Positions 17,864-27,702 of a DNA stretch of 64,000 nucleotides are shown piece after piece. Origin of the DNA: Pediococcus ethanolidurans. Lineage in GTDB: Bacteria > Bacillota > Bacilli > Lactobacillales > Lactobacillaceae. Positions within the stretch are counted from its first letter, which is position 1. Each line of letters opens with the position of its first letter. The stretch is from positions 23,636 through 87,635 of the forward strand of contig NZ_JQBY01000010.1 in the NCBI RefSeq assembly GCF_001437405.1, read 5' to 3'. Position numbers and translations under genes: made by a program. The notes beneath the pieces were generated by a model. The model saw nothing but the letters and a program-made list of their open reading frames with translations, searched no databases and was not told where the DNA came from.

Positions 17864-19517
17864 TTGCATGTTGAATACTTAACTTTGTGACGGTACTTCC
17901 AGCTAACATTCGTGCCAATTCTTGTACACGTCCATCTGTATCTAAATCGTTTAATTTCGTTTCAGTTCTTCCATCCTTAATAACCTTCGAAACAAAGAAT
18001 TGATGATCGGCTTCTGCGGCAACTTGAGGTAGATGTGTAATACAAAGCACTTGTGAATAACCTGCAATTAGTTTAATTTTTTCTGCAATTGCTTGTGCAA
18101 CACGTCCACTAACTCCTGTATCAACCTCATCAAAAATGATGCTCGTTACTCCTTGTGACTTAGCAAAAATAGTTTTTAACGCCAGCATAATTCGCGAAAG
18201 TTCTCCACCAGAAGCAATTCTGGATAAAGGTCCCATTGTTTCACCAGGATTCGTCCGTAAATAAAACTCTACATTATCTATTCCGGTTGGCTTAAATTTT
18301 AAGTCATCTGTCTGAGAAAAATGCACTTCGAATTCTGCCTTATCCATATAGAGTTGTTGTAATTGCTCATGAACGGCAATTTTCAGATGTTTGGCTGCTT
18401 CTTTTCGTGTTTGTGATAACGTTATTGCAGTTTTTTTGAGTGATTCTTGTAATTTTTCAAGTTTTTCTTCCATTTGACCCTCATCAGACTCTGAATCAAT
18501 CATACTATGAAGCTCATCAGAAACTTTTTGATCATATGCAAGAATCTGTTTAATATTATCACCATATTTCTTTTTTAATTGATAGATGTCTTCTAACCGT
18601 TTCTCTACCTGGTCTAACTTGCCTTCATCCCACTCCATATTATCAAGTTCACCACTGATATCATTCGTAGCATCCTGTAATTGATAATAGGCTGAAGAAA
18701 CAATATTCGAGATATTCTTGTACTTATCATCAATATCCTCAATATCTCTTAAAGCATTCATGGCCTCTCCAGTCGTGTCAATGGCTCCGGCAGATTCTTC
18801 ATTTTCTAAAGCCAACTGAGCTGTTTGTAGAGCGGTACTAATTTTTTGAAAATTTTCAAGTAACTCTTTTTGTGAATTGAGTTGTTCCTCCTCACCTACT
18901 TGAAGATTTGCGTCTTCAATTTCCTTAGCTTGGAAACGCAGCATATCAACTCTTTGTGCCCATTCTTTTTCATTTGCTTTTTTTCGATCAAATTTCTTCT
19001 TTAATGCTTGGTAACGTTCGTATTCTTCTTGATATTGTTTTAAAAGTGGTTTAACTTCGTTACGCGCAAATTCGTCCAACATTCCCAAATGCTTATCTGG
19101 TTGCATCAATTCTTGATGTTCGTTTTGTCCATGAATGTCAATCAATGTTTCACCAATTTGTTTTAAAATGGTGGTATTCACAAGTGAACCATTAATTCGA
19201 CAAACATTTCGACCACTCATTTGAATTTCTCTTTGTAAAATCAAAGTTGGATCTGAGTGATCAATTCCATACTGGTTTAACAAAGCTAAAGTATCCGGAT
19301 TTTTATCCATGCTAAACATTCCCTGTAAAACAGCTTTTTTAGCACCTTTACGAATAAAATCAACTGAACCTCTTCCTCCAGCTAATAAACCAACTGCATC
19401 AATAATAATTGATTTTCCCGCTCCAGTTTCACCAGTTAACACGGTCATTCCTGAATTAAATTCAATATTTAGTTTTTCAATAATTGCAAAATTTCGAATT
19501 GATAATTCTTGCAGCAT
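17829..19517 (-). CDS. recN: DNA repair protein RecN
   Basis: A 562-residue SMC-like ATPase acting early at double-strand breaks. Walker A GETGAGKS is near residue 30, a long coiled-coil middle region (about 150-370, rich in Glu/Lys/Gln) separates the two head halves, and the C-terminal half carries the ABC signature SGGELSRIMLALK, Walker B IIFDEVDTGVSG and CITHLPQVAA. It is downstream of argR, the conserved Firmicutes arrangement. I see no LexA box ahead of it. Confidence 0.97.
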   Translation of the reverse strand: MLQELSIRNFAIIEKLNIEFNSGMTVLTGETGAGKSIIIDAVGLLAGGRGSVDFIRKGAKKAVLQGMFSMDKNPDTLALLNQYGIDHSDPTLILQREIQMSGRNVCRINGSLVNTTILKQIGETLIDIHGQNEHQELMQPDKHLGMLDEFARNEVKPLLKQYQEEYERYQALKKKFDRKKANEKEWAQRVDMLRFQAKEIEDANLQVGEEEQLNSQKELLENFQKISTALQTAQLALENEESAGAIDTTGEAMNALRDIEDIDDKYKNISNIVSSAYYQLQDATNDISGELDNMEWDEGKLDQVEKRLEDIYQLKKKYGDNIKQILAYDQKVSDELHSMIDSESDEGQMEEKLEKLQESLKKTAITLSQTRKEAAKHLKIAVHEQLQQLYMDKAEFEVHFSQTDDLKFKPTGIDNVEFYLRTNPGETMGPLSRIASGGELSRIMLALKTIFAKSQGVTSIIFDEVDTGVSGRVAQAIAEKIKLIAGYSQVLCITHLPQVAAEADHQFFVSKVIKDGRTETKLNDLDTDGRVQELARMLAGSTVTKLSIQHAKELLKMAHTTS

Positions 19518-19547
19518 GTTTTCACCTCAACACATTTAAATAGACCA

Positions 19548-20003
19548 TTAATTTGCCAACATGTCCGAAATTAACTGTTTAAGATTGGCCACTCCTTCAA
19601 CACTTGTTGTTACAACAAGGACAGAACCGTCATCACTAATAGCTCCTAAAATATCCGTACTATTCAGTTGATTTAACAAACTCGCGATTGCCGGACCACT
19701 CCCAGGTTGAACAGACAAAAAAATGAAAGTGGCACTACTGGTTAGTTTTTTCATTGATTGTTGAAGGGTGTTTGCCAGTTTTAATTTAATATTTTCATCT
19801 TTTTTTGGTGGTAAAGCATAATGATAGCCACCGTTTTTGGAAGGAAGTTTAACTAATTGCATATCACGAATATCACGCGAAACAGTTGCTTGAGTCACCT
19901 CAATACCACTTTCACGTAAAAACGTAACTAAATCTTCTTGTTTTTGAACATCATTTTTTAAGAGAATTTCTTGAATATGCTTTTGGCGTTCACTTTTTTT
20001 CAT
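19548..20003 (-). CDS. argR: Arginine repressor ArgR/AhrC
   Basis: 151 residues. The N-terminal winged-helix DNA-binding domain contains QEDLVTFLRESG and VTQATVSRDIRDM; the C-terminal hexamerisation/arginine-binding domain contains GSGPAIASLLNQL and ILGAISDDGSVLVVT. It represses arginine synthesis and activates catabolism when arginine is bound. No arginine genes are nearby; the tlyA-argR-recN order is conserved in Gram-positives and probably historical. Confidence 0.95.
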   Translation of the reverse strand: MKKSERQKHIQEILLKNDVQKQEDLVTFLRESGIEVTQATVSRDIRDMQLVKLPSKNGGYHYALPPKKDENIKLKLANTLQQSMKKLTSSATFIFLSVQPGSGPAIASLLNQLNSTDILGAISDDGSVLVVTTSVEGVANLKQLISDMLAN

Positions 20004-20016
20004 TCAAATCGACCTC

Positions 20017-20844
20017 TTATTTTTCTTTTGAGTGATTTAGTTGAGCGTAGGCGGCGTCCAACGTCTTTGTAATTGAAACATTTTTAGCAATTTGAGCAAC
20101 ATCATCTGTGGCAACTAAATGCGTCAAGAATTCAATATTACCTTCTCCACCCTTTATCGGTGAAAAATCAAGTCCAACAACATTATACCCATTTTCAACC
20201 GCCATCTGGAGCGTATTTTTTAAAACTTCTTCGTGCGTCTTAGGATCATGAATAATTCCATGCTTACCCACCTTGTCCTTACCAGCTTCAAATTGGGGTT
20301 TAATAAGGGCAACCACACTACCATTAGGCTTAATAATATCTTTCAGTGCCGGTAAAATCAATTTCAATGAAATAAAAGAAACATCAATCGATGCAAATTC
20401 CGGTTGTCCATGCGTAAAATCAGCTAATTTAGAATATCTAAAATTTGTATTTTCCATCACAACAACACGTGAGTCTTCACGCAATTTCCAAACCAGTTGA
20501 TTCGTGCCAACATCCAGGGCATAGCTTAAACGTGCCCCATTCTGCAACATGACATCTGTAAAACCACCCGTGGAAGAACCAATATCCAATACTATCTTGT
20601 CTTGAACACTTATATCAAAAACCTTCAGAGCTTTTTCGAGCTTTAGACCACCACGACTAACATATGGCATTCGTTTTCCTTTAAAATGAAGTTCAGTATC
20701 AATTGGAATCTTACTACCTGGTTTATCCAATCGTTCTTCATTTTCTCCAAGAATTTCACCGGCCATGACAGCCCGCTTTGCCTGTTCACGTGTATCAAAT
20801 AATCCTTGTGATACTAATAGCACATCTACTCGTTCTTTTTTCAT
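20017..20844 (-). CDS. tlyA: TlyA family rRNA methyltransferase
   Basis: 275 residues. An N-terminal S4 RNA-binding domain (about 1-60, RVDVLLVSQGLFDTREQAK) precedes a Rossmann methyltransferase domain with the SAM motif LDIGSSTGGFTDVML. The family methylates rRNA 2'-O positions in mycobacteria; its target in Firmicutes is less certain. The ATG overlaps the neighbouring ispA stop by four bases, so it belongs to the xse-ispA transcription unit. Confidence 0.92.
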   Translation of the reverse strand: MKKERVDVLLVSQGLFDTREQAKRAVMAGEILGENEERLDKPGSKIPIDTELHFKGKRMPYVSRGGLKLEKALKVFDISVQDKIVLDIGSSTGGFTDVMLQNGARLSYALDVGTNQLVWKLREDSRVVVMENTNFRYSKLADFTHGQPEFASIDVSFISLKLILPALKDIIKPNGSVVALIKPQFEAGKDKVGKHGIIHDPKTHEEVLKNTLQMAVENGYNVVGLDFSPIKGGEGNIEFLTHLVATDDVAQIAKNVSITKTLDAAYAQLNHSKEK

Positions 20845-21746
20845 TTTTCTTCCTCGTTTAATTGAAAATACTCTAAGAATCCTTGTAGTAGCTCTATTGA
20901 AACACCACTATCTTGAAGCTTGATTAATGCACTTTGACAATTAGACACACACTGAATTAAATCTCTTTTAGTTTGTGCCAGGCCACGAATTCCTGGATAC
21001 GTATTCTTATGTTCACCAGCATCTTTATGCACTGCTTTTCCCATCATCTTTTCAGTTCCTAAAACATCTTCCAAATCATCAAATATTTGAAAAGCCAAGC
21101 CAAAATTTTCAGCAAACATCTTTAAATTCTTTTGAGTTTCTGAATCACTGTTTGTAATAATCCCAGCGGCTTCAGCAGTATACGTGATCAAGGCACCCGT
21201 CTTTTGTTTATGCAATTTTTTTAATTGCTCGAAAGTTAATTGTTCCTTTTCACCCAACACATCACTAGCTTGACCGGCAACCATTCCTGCTGGGCCAGCA
21301 GCATGAGCCAGTGCTTGTGTTAATTGGCTTGTAATTTGAGAATTATACTTAGTTGTTGCCAACCATTCAAAAGCCAATGTTAACAAACCATCACCAGCCA
21401 AAATTGCCAATGCTTCACCATATTTTTTATGATTCGTTGGTACGCCTCTTCGTAAATCATCATTATCCATAGCCGGTAAATCATCATGAATTAAGGAATA
21501 TGTGTGCAGCAATTCCAACGATGCCGCCACTTGTACAGTGTTCAAATTCACTTTAGTTTCAGTTGTTTTCACCATTGCCAATAGTAATAATGGTCTTAGC
21601 CGTTTCCCACCGGCAAACACAGAATACTGCATAGACGCACTTAACTGCGAATTTGTGATACTAGTAGGTAAGCTTGTTTTCAAAAAATCATTTAAAATCG
21701 GTGTATACTTTTGAATAAAGTTCAAAGTTACTTTATTTTTAATCAT
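20841..21746 (-). CDS. ispA: Polyprenyl (farnesyl) diphosphate synthase
   Basis: A 301-residue all-helical prenyltransferase. The first aspartate-rich motif is HDDLPAMDNDDLRRG and the second is DDLEDVLG; the GGKRLRPLLLLA and GQASDVLGE motifs also fit. It condenses IPP with DMAPP/GPP to make farnesyl diphosphate for undecaprenyl phosphate and quinone precursors. It lies directly after xseB (one-base overlap) and before tlyA, as in Bacillus. Confidence 0.95.
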   Translation of the reverse strand: MIKNKVTLNFIQKYTPILNDFLKTSLPTSITNSQLSASMQYSVFAGGKRLRPLLLLAMVKTTETKVNLNTVQVAASLELLHTYSLIHDDLPAMDNDDLRRGVPTNHKKYGEALAILAGDGLLTLAFEWLATTKYNSQITSQLTQALAHAAGPAGMVAGQASDVLGEKEQLTFEQLKKLHKQKTGALITYTAEAAGIITNSDSETQKNLKMFAENFGLAFQIFDDLEDVLGTEKMMGKAVHKDAGEHKNTYPGIRGLAQTKRDLIQCVSNCQSALIKLQDSGVSIELLQGFLEYFQLNEEEK

Positions 21747-21991
21747 TACTTTTGTGTATCCTTAGTTGAATCGTTTTGAGATTCAAATGGAACTTCTTGA
21801 CCATTCTCGTCCATCATTTTTGTCAACGTTTTCTCTGCGTTTTGTAAAGTATCTTGCAGGTCCTTGCTTAAAACAACGCCACGTTTAAATTCATTTAAAG
21901 CTTTTTCCAAAGGTACATCGCCTTTTTCCAGATTTGTGACGATATCATCCAAAGATTTTAAATTTTCTTCAAAAGTTGGTTTTTCAGTCAT
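21746..21991 (-). CDS. xseB: Exodeoxyribonuclease VII small subunit
   Basis: 81 residues with the XseB helical hairpin: [20 protein letters not shown] followed by [13 protein letters not shown]. It assembles in several copies with XseA. The start is ATG at 21991, behind GGAGG; an earlier in-frame ATG has no ribosome site and would place it well inside xseA. The start overlaps the xseA stop by eight bases, so the two subunits are translationally coupled. Confidence 0.94.
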   Translation of the reverse strand: MTEKPTFEENLKSLDDIVTNLEKGDVPLEKALNEFKRGVVLSKDLQDTLQNAEKTLTKMMDENGQEVPFESQNDSTKDTQK

Positions 21992-23336
21992 TTTCGAGTC
22001 CTCCATGTTCAATTTCAGTAATTTTTGCCTGTGCCGTTCCATCACTTAAATGTAATTTTATTTTCGCATCAGTTTGTAATTCAGCAACTTTTTTTACAAC
22101 ACGCCCCTGCTCAGTCACATAACTATAACCTCGTCCCATGATCTTTAGCGGACTTAAATAATCCAGCGCAGCAACCGTATGCTGTAATTCATTAGATTTC
22201 GTAACAAAAATCATTTGAATTCCTCTGATCATTCGTCGCTGGAGATTATCTATCGTTTGTTTTTCTTGTTGAATTCGATTTGCCGGTGATTTCAGAATTA
22301 ACGCCTGTTGCGTTTCACTCAGCTGATTTCGATATCGGTTCAAATTGGTAGTCATACTTTGCACTAATTTATCATTCAAATAATCAATATTTTGTACATA
22401 GCCCTCATATAATCGACGTGGATCTTGAAAAACATACGATTGATTTAATCGATTTAAACTTTGTCGTTGTTTCTTCAAAAGATTCATGAAAGCGTTAAAA
22501 ATACGCGTTCTTCGTTGAGATAAATAGACAATTTCCTCACTTAAAACCGGTGTCGCTAGTTCAGCCGCCGCTGTTGGCGTTGCAGCACGAACGTCTGCAA
22601 CCAAATCGGCAATTGTTGTATCTGTTTCATGACCAACCGAAGAAATAATAGGAATTTTGCTAGCAAAAATTGCTCTCGCAACTTGTTCTTCATTAAAAGG
22701 CCACAAATCTTCAATTGAACCGCCACCGCGGCCCAAAATAATGGTATCAAAACTACCAAGTTCATTTACCTGTTGAATACGATTCGTAATTTCTTTAGCT
22801 GCTTCATTGCCTTGGACCTGTGCTGGAAACAGCACCAATTGTGCAATGGGAAACCGACGGCGCGTTGTGGTAATGATGTCACGTATAACCGCCCCGGATG
22901 GACTAGTAATCACTGCAATTCGCTTTGGAAATCGAACCAAGGTTTGCTTAGGAGCCGTAAACAAACCCTCTGTGCTCAATTTCTTTTTTAATTGTTCATA
23001 GGCTTGATAAAGTGCTCCCACGCCATCAGGCTGCATACTATCAATATAAATTTGATAACTACCATTTGCTTCGTAGACTGATAATCGTCCAGTAACTAGC
23101 ACTTTCATTCCAGTTTCAGGAGTAAATTTCACCTTTTCAAAAGCAGAGCGAAACATAATAGCATTTATCTTTGCGTGATCATCTTTTAAACTAAAGTATT
23201 GATGTGCGTGTGGTCTTATTCGAAGATTCGAAATCTCTCCTACCAAATAAACGCGACCTAAGTAAGGATCTACATCAAATTTACGTTTTATATATTGTGT
23301 TAAAGCAGTTACCGTTAGATAATTTTCCTTATCCAT
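21984..23336 (-). CDS. xseA: Exodeoxyribonuclease VII large subunit
   Basis: About 450 residues. An N-terminal OB-fold ([15 protein letters not shown] start, VYLVGEISN) is followed by the catalytic core with [11 protein letters not shown] and [13 protein letters not shown], then a long coiled-coil region (about 260-400). The enzyme degrades single-stranded DNA. I chose ATG at 23336, since GGAG lies eleven bases ahead; a GTG three codons earlier (23345) is possible but too close to that site. Either start overlaps the folD stop. Confidence 0.94.
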   Translation of the reverse strand: MDKENYLTVTALTQYIKRKFDVDPYLGRVYLVGEISNLRIRPHAHQYFSLKDDHAKINAIMFRSAFEKVKFTPETGMKVLVTGRLSVYEANGSYQIYIDSMQPDGVGALYQAYEQLKKKLSTEGLFTAPKQTLVRFPKRIAVITSPSGAVIRDIITTTRRRFPIAQLVLFPAQVQGNEAAKEITNRIQQVNELGSFDTIILGRGGGSIEDLWPFNEEQVARAIFASKIPIISSVGHETDTTIADLVADVRAATPTAAAELATPVLSEEIVYLSQRRTRIFNAFMNLLKKQRQSLNRLNQSYVFQDPRRLYEGYVQNIDYLNDKLVQSMTTNLNRYRNQLSETQQALILKSPANRIQQEKQTIDNLQRRMIRGIQMIFVTKSNELQHTVAALDYLSPLKIMGRGYSYVTEQGRVVKKVAELQTDAKIKLHLSDGTAQAKITEIEHGGLEND

Positions 23337-24192
23337 TTTTTTCACTACTCCATTCCGCCATTGTAACCGTTTGTGAAATTAAGGTAGTAATTGTCATTGG
23401 ACCAACTCCTTTGGGTACGGGTGTAATATATGAAGCCTTTTTTTCAACCGACTCAAAATCAACATCACCAACCAATTTGCCGTTACTATCACGATCCATG
23501 CCAACATCAATTACAACTGCACCTGGTTTGACGTCTTCTGCTTTAATATAATGTGCCACACCAATGGCCACAATGAGAATATCAGCTTCTCTGGTTAATT
23601 CCGACAGATGATGAGTATGACTATGTGCAATCGTTACCGTTGCATTAGCATTCGTTAAAAGAGCCGCCATCGGTTTACCTACTATCGTACTTCTCCCCAC
23701 CATGACAGCTTTTTTGCCGTCTAAATTGATTTGATATTTTTTGAAAAACGACATAATTCCTTGTGGTGTACAAGCAATTGGCGTTTGATCAGTCTTGTTT
23801 ATTAATAACTTACCTAAATTAAATGGATTAAATCCATCCACATCCTTAGTTGGCGAAATGGCCATTGTGACGTGAAATTCGTTAATTTGTTCAGGTAATG
23901 GAAGCTGCACCAAAATTGCATGAACGGTTGGATCTTCATTATATTCTTGAATAATTTTAATAAGTTCCTTTTCGGAAATCGTTTCCGGAAGATTACGCAC
24001 AATAGAATGAATACCAAGCTTTTTTGCACGTCGTTCTTTATTACGAACATAAATTTGGCTTGCCGGATCCTTACCAACCAAAATGACAACTAATCCAGGA
24101 GTAATCCCTTGATCAGCTAATCGTTGAATTCTATTTGCCGTTCTCATATCAATTTCAGCTGCAAGAGCTTTTCCATCCATAATAGTTGCCAT
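23329..24192 (-). CDS. folD: Methylenetetrahydrofolate dehydrogenase / cyclohydrolase FolD
   Basis: About 287 residues. Motifs: YVRNKERRAKKLGI with the catalytic Lys region, QLPLPEQIN, TPQGIMSFF and the nucleotide-binding GRSTIVGKPMAALL, then PVPKGVGPMT near the end. It interconverts 5,10-methylene- and 10-formyl-THF, supplying Fmt and purine synthesis. The ATG at 24192 is preceded by GAGAGGT; an ATG six codons upstream is not supported. First gene of the folD-xseA-xseB-ispA-tlyA-argR-recN series. Confidence 0.96.
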   Translation of the reverse strand: MATIMDGKALAAEIDMRTANRIQRLADQGITPGLVVILVGKDPASQIYVRNKERRAKKLGIHSIVRNLPETISEKELIKIIQEYNEDPTVHAILVQLPLPEQINEFHVTMAISPTKDVDGFNPFNLGKLLINKTDQTPIACTPQGIMSFFKKYQINLDGKKAVMVGRSTIVGKPMAALLTNANATVTIAHSHTHHLSELTREADILIVAIGVAHYIKAEDVKPGAVVIDVGMDRDSNGKLVGDVDFESVEKKASYITPVPKGVGPMTITTLISQTVTMAEWSSEKNG

Positions 24193-24254
24193 AAAATTTA
24201 CCTCTCTCATATTTGTGATTGGTTACTCATATAGTTTAGCATAATAGAAAATAC

Positions 24255-24290
24255 GAAAAAACCAGAAAAAATTTGTTTTTTCTGGTTTAA
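24255..24290 (-). terminator. Terminator after nusB
   Basis: AAACCAGAAAAAA pairs with TTTTTTCTGGTTT, with a T run on the minus strand downstream. It separates nusB from folD. Confidence 0.8.
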
Positions 24291-24396
24291 TTAAATATAT
24301 TTTAAAAGACAAAACTTTATATTCTGATTCTTCAAGTAAACGACCCATTGTTACTAAAATCAAAACCGATCAAGCACTCTTAGCTTCAAACTAGCT

Positions 24397-24804
24397 TTAA
24401 CCTAATTTGCTGGAAAGAACACCATTAATAAAGTTTTTAGCCGTTTCATCAGCAAATTTTTTTGCCAATTCAAGCGCTTCGTTAATTGCAACTTTGTTTG
24501 GAACGTCTTCAACGTAATTAATTTCAAAAAAAGCAATTTGTAAAATGAGATGATCTGTTCTTGCCAAGCGTTCAACTGACCAAGTCTTTTTTAAATATTT
24601 ACTGATTTCTTCATCTAACTCCGCTTGGTGGTCCAAAACACCGTCAACAATTTGACTCAGATACGCTGGAACGTCTTCTGAAGCATCATGGTAGCTTTCT
24701 AAAACCTGATGATATAGATCTTCATGTGAGGCTTCTGCGTTGCTACTCAGAGCAAATAAGACCTGAAACGCAGCTTCACGAATTTGGTGTCGATTTAAAC
24801 TCAC
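24397..24804 (-). CDS. nusB: Transcription antitermination factor NusB
   Basis: 135 residues of the all-helical NusB fold. The N-terminal RHQIREAAFQVLFAL and the C-terminal NEALELAKKFADETAKNFINGVL are diagnostic. It binds boxA RNA with S10 during rRNA transcription. The GTG start overlaps the Asp23 gene stop by four bases. The efp-asp23-nusB-folD order is conserved in Bacilli. Its terminator lies about 110 bases downstream. Confidence 0.95.
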   Translation of the reverse strand: MSLNRHQIREAAFQVLFALSSNAEASHEDLYHQVLESYHDASEDVPAYLSQIVDGVLDHQAELDEEISKYLKKTWSVERLARTDHLILQIAFFEINYVEDVPNKVAINEALELAKKFADETAKNFINGVLSSKLG

Positions 24805-25232
24805 TTTTCTTCACCATCATTTTCCGCAAAAATATCATCTGGATCAACTGTTGATGTTGTTTTGGCCGGAATAATGCCTTCCACATGAATATTGACTTCA
24901 GTTACTTCAAGTTCGGTCATAAATAAAAGTTGCTGGTTAACTTTACTTTGAATTTTTTTCGCAATTTCAGGAACAGAAGTACCATAATCAAGATAAACAT
25001 ATACGTCAACACGCAATTTGCCTTCATTTAAGCCAAGCTTAACACCCTGACTTTTTGTATTTCTCGTTAAAAATGAAGTTACACTTTCACTTAAGCCACT
25101 GCTGCTCAAGTGAACGCCCTTAACCTCTTCAACAGAAATTCCAGTAATGATTGAAACCACCTCAGGAGCAATTTTAATTTCTCCAAGCGTTGGTTTATGT
25201 TCCGCCAGTGCTAAATATTTATCTTCTGCCAT
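24801..25232 (-). CDS. Asp23/Gls24 family protein (YqhY-like)
   Basis: A 143-residue Asp23 protein: EIKIAPEVVSIITGISVEEVKGV, then KLRVDVYVYLDYGTSVPEIA in outline, and an acidic C-terminal tail. It is the YqhY type by position between efp and nusB; in Bacillus YqhY influences acetyl-CoA carboxylase, but that is family knowledge, not something visible here. It is paralogous to the gene at 1.4-1.8 kb. ATG start with AGGAGG-type site. Confidence 0.9.
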   Translation of the reverse strand: MAEDKYLALAEHKPTLGEIKIAPEVVSIITGISVEEVKGVHLSSSGLSESVTSFLTRNTKSQGVKLGLNEGKLRVDVYVYLDYGTSVPEIAKKIQSKVNQQLLFMTELEVTEVNIHVEGIIPAKTTSTVDPDDIFAENDGEEK

Positions 25233-25253
25233 TTTATAAACCTCCTGTTAAAA

Positions 25254-25811
25254 CTAAGCTCGAGAAACATAAGTTCCATCGGTCGTATTAATAATAAGGA
25301 CATCATCCTGATTAACAAAGAAAGGTACCTGTACAATCAATCCAGTTTCCAATGTTGCTGGTTTAGACCCACCAGTAGCAGTATCGCCACGAATACCTGG
25401 TTCGGTATCAGTCACTTTTAGATTAACTGTATTAGGTAAATCAACACCTAATGTTTCGTCACCAAACATAATGACACTGACTTCCATATTTTCAACTAAA
25501 TAGTCCTTTTCCGCAGAAAGATTGTCTGCTGGAACCTCTAATTGTTCGTAAGTCTTATTATCCATAAACACAAAATTGTCACCATCATTATACAAATATT
25601 GCATTTTTTTGGTTTCAATGTTGGCCTGTTCCATTTTTTCGCCGGCACGAAATGTTTTTTCTTGAACCGCATCAGTTCGTAAATTCTTTAGCTTCGTTCG
25701 TACAAAAGCGCTACCCTTACCAGGTTTCACATGTTGAAATTCTACAATACGCCAAATACCACCATCTACTTGGATGGTTAATCCATTTTTAAAATCTGAA
25801 GTTGAAATCAT
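25254..25811 (-). CDS. efp: Elongation factor P
   Basis: 185 residues, three beta-barrel domains. The tip of domain I reads [12 protein letters not shown] and puts Lys32 at the position that is modified in other bacteria. The C-terminal [16 protein letters not shown] and [14 protein letters not shown] patterns are typical. EF-P rescues ribosomes stalled at proline runs. The modification enzyme is not in this window. It heads the efp-asp23-nusB set. Confidence 0.97.
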   Translation of the reverse strand: MISTSDFKNGLTIQVDGGIWRIVEFQHVKPGKGSAFVRTKLKNLRTDAVQEKTFRAGEKMEQANIETKKMQYLYNDGDNFVFMDNKTYEQLEVPADNLSAEKDYLVENMEVSVIMFGDETLGVDLPNTVNLKVTDTEPGIRGDTATGGSKPATLETGLIVQVPFFVNQDDVLIINTTDGTYVSRA

Positions 25812-25910
25812 TTTTTTACCTCCAAAATTCTTTACACCTAACTATAGCAATATCAGTAGGTTAAAAGCAAGCTAAGTTAAAAGAGTTACCTATATTTTAA
25901 AGTGATTTGA

Positions 25911-25948
25911 CAAAAAAAGAACCAGAACAACTTAAATGTTCTGGCTCC
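25911..25948 (-). terminator. Terminator after rpmA
   Basis: GAGCCAGAACA pairs with TGTTCTGGTTC (minus strand) around a 7-base loop and runs into seven Ts; it ends the rplU-prp-rpmA operon. Confidence 0.9.
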
Positions 25949-25959
25949 ACACATTAAAA

Positions 25960-26247
25960 CTATTCTGCATCTGCTGCGGGATAAACAGAAACTTGACGTT
26001 TGTCACGTCCCTTACGTTCAAAACGGACAACACCATCAGTTAATGCAAATAACGTATCATCATTTCCACGACCAACATTTGTTCCTGGATAAATATGAGT
26101 TCCACGTTGACGGTAGATGATCATGCCACCTTTAACTGGTTGACCATCAGCACGTTTTGTACCAAGACGACGACCTGCTGAATCACGACCATTAGAAGTG
26201 GAACCACCACCTTTATGGTGACTGAAGAATTGTAAATTCATTAACAT
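25960..26247 (-). CDS. rpmA: 50S ribosomal protein L27 with cleavable N-terminal extension
   Basis: 95 residues. The core [17 protein letters not shown] start (seen as [20 protein letters not shown]) is L27. It is preceded by MLMNLQFF, the short extension found in Firmicutes L27, which is removed by the cysteine protease Prp after the paired aromatic residues; only the processed N-terminus can reach the peptidyl transferase centre. The prp gene is immediately upstream in the same operon. GGAGGTG lies seven bases ahead of the ATG, which supports keeping the extension. Confidence 0.97.
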   Translation of the reverse strand: MLMNLQFFSHHKGGGSTSNGRDSAGRRLGTKRADGQPVKGGMIIYRQRGTHIYPGTNVGRGNDDTLFALTDGVVRFERKGRDKRQVSVYPAADAE

Positions 26248-26266
26248 AGCTTTACACCTCCGAATA

Positions 26267-26605
26267 TTAATTCTGAATGTTTATTTTTATAAATTGCGAA
26301 TAATTTCGAGCAACATCTTGCATTCCAATAACAAAGCTTTTTAAGATCGCTTGCATTTGTAAAAGCTGATCACGATTTGAAACTTTCGGAAACTTAGCAG
26401 TTAATAAACCACCGTTGTCCTCGTCCATTCTCGTTTCAGGTTTTACGTCAGCAATCTGTTCAACACTATTAATTGTATTAATTGCTAGCACTGAAGCAGC
26501 TGCACAAACAATATCTTGTCCATAAGGGCCAGAATCGGCATGACCAATCATTTCAAACTGTTCAACACCTGTTTGTGCACTTAGCTTAATAGTTACTTTA
26601 ATCAT
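26267..26605 (-). CDS. prp: Ribosomal-processing cysteine protease Prp
   Basis: 112 residues, between the L21 and L27 genes as in all Firmicutes that have an extended L27. The catalytic pair is visible: His22 in [10 protein letters not shown] and Cys34 in [10 protein letters not shown]. It trims the N-terminal peptide from L27. Length and residue spacing match the characterised staphylococcal enzyme. ATG start at 26605. Confidence 0.94.
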   Translation of the reverse strand: MIKVTIKLSAQTGVEQFEMIGHADSGPYGQDIVCAAASVLAINTINSVEQIADVKPETRMDEDNGGLLTAKFPKVSNRDQLLQMQAILKSFVIGMQDVARNYSQFIKINIQN

Positions 26606-26619
26606 TGAAAATCTCCAAA

Positions 26620-26928
26620 TTAAGCATTAATAGCATCAATCGTAATTTTTGTATATGGTTGACGATGACCCTTTTTAGAATGTTGGTTCTTCTTAGCTTT
26701 ATACTTGAAAGTAGTTACTTTCTTGTCTTTGCCTTGTTTTTCAACAGTTCCATTAACAGTCGCGCCTTCAACGATTGGTGTTCCGATCTTAGTTGATTCA
26801 CCACCAACGAAAAGAACTTGGTCAAAAGTGACCTTGTCGCCTTCTTTAACGTTTAGCTTTTCAACAAAAACGGATTGACCTTCTTCAACTTTAAGTTGTT
26901 TGCCACCAGTTTCAATAATTGCGTACAC
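26620..26928 (-). CDS. rplU: 50S ribosomal protein L21
   Basis: 102 residues starting [18 protein letters not shown] and ending in [14 protein letters not shown], the L21 signature. The start is GTG at 26928: AGGAGG lies eight bases ahead, and this gives the normal L21 N-terminus. A GTG three codons upstream lies in the ribosome binding site itself. First gene of the rplU-prp-rpmA operon, preceded by a structured leader and a strong promoter. Confidence 0.95.
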   Translation of the reverse strand: MYAIIETGGKQLKVEEGQSVFVEKLNVKEGDKVTFDQVLFVGGESTKIGTPIVEGATVNGTVEKQGKDKKVTTFKYKAKKNQHSKKGHRQPYTKITIDAINA

Positions 26929-27032
26929 AGTGTGCACCTCCTCATTTCTAATACTCGCCAGCTAAAAGTGTCTAAACTAGAACTTAAAAACTTGAGCCGT
27001 GCGGTTGTAGCCGTGGAAGCCACAAATACAAC
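26929..27032 (-). ncRNA. L21 leader (autoregulatory 5' UTR of rplU)
   Basis: About 100 bases of untranslated RNA between the predicted transcription start and the rplU GTG. It contains paired segments such as TGTGGCTTCCACGGC and CCGCACGG, in the position of the known Firmicutes L21 leader, thought to bind L21. Structure was judged by eye. Confidence 0.6.
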
Positions 27033-27038
27033 GTTACA

Positions 27039-27067
27039 ATAATATCAAAATATCAAGCAAAAGTCAA
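27039..27067 (-). promoter_or_regulatory. rplU operon promoter
   Basis: TTGACT (27067-27062), 17-base spacer, TATTAT (27044-27039) on the minus strand. The -35 is only nine bases from the tetR stop codon. Confidence 0.8.
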
Positions 27068-27075
27068 CTTGTTCC

Positions 27076-27702
27076 TTATTCAAAAAAGAAGTCACTGATG
27101 CTTACTGTTTCGTTGTCTTTTTCATGAATGAAATTATACGTACTTCGACTAATAAAGTGCGGAGAATAAATTATTCCTTCAGCGAGCCAATTTTTCATGG
27201 TACCTAATAATCCAGTGATAATAAAATCAGCCTTTAATTTTAAATGAGCTGTTTGTTGAGATTCAGTTAAATTCACGGCTTTTAAAAAAAGTTGTAGATG
27301 CTTACGAAAAGCCAGTTCAACTTTCATTGCAAAATTATTCTTACCGGTTAATCCAAAAAGAACTATAAAAGTTTGATAATTATCTGCCATATATTTAAAT
27401 CCTTTTTCCAAGGAAAAAACATACGCAACATGTTCTGAAATTTGAATTTTTGGTTCTAAAGATTCTTTGCCATCTATCAATGCAGATTGAAAAAGATCCA
27501 CCACAAAATCATTAATAATTGTTTGAATAAAATCCTGTTTATCCCGATAATGCAGATAAAAAGTTCCCCGAGTAATTTCGGCAGTTTCAGTTATTTGTTG
27601 AATACTTAAGCTTTGTGTGCTTTGACTGGTTAGCAACTTAATCAAAGCTACTTTAAGTTGCCGTTTAGTTTTCATAATGCGAGGATCTAATTCACTGGAC
27701 AA
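27076..27702 (-). CDS. TetR family transcriptional regulator
   Basis: 208 residues. The N-terminal helix-turn-helix contains LSIQQITETAEITRGTFYLH, followed by FYLHYRDKQDF, typical of TetR; the C-terminal ligand-binding half (about 60-208) is of the TetR_C_7/DhaS-like kind but its ligand is unknown. The start is TTG at 27702, with AGGAG eight bases upstream. The only adjacent candidate target is the GNAT gene upstream on the same strand; no transporter is next to it. Confidence 0.88.
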   Translation of the reverse strand: MSSELDPRIMKTKRQLKVALIKLLTSQSTQSLSIQQITETAEITRGTFYLHYRDKQDFIQTIINDFVVDLFQSALIDGKESLEPKIQISEHVAYVFSLEKGFKYMADNYQTFIVLFGLTGKNNFAMKVELAFRKHLQLFLKAVNLTESQQTAHLKLKADFIITGLLGTMKNWLAEGIIYSPHFISRSTYNFIHEKDNETVSISDFFFE

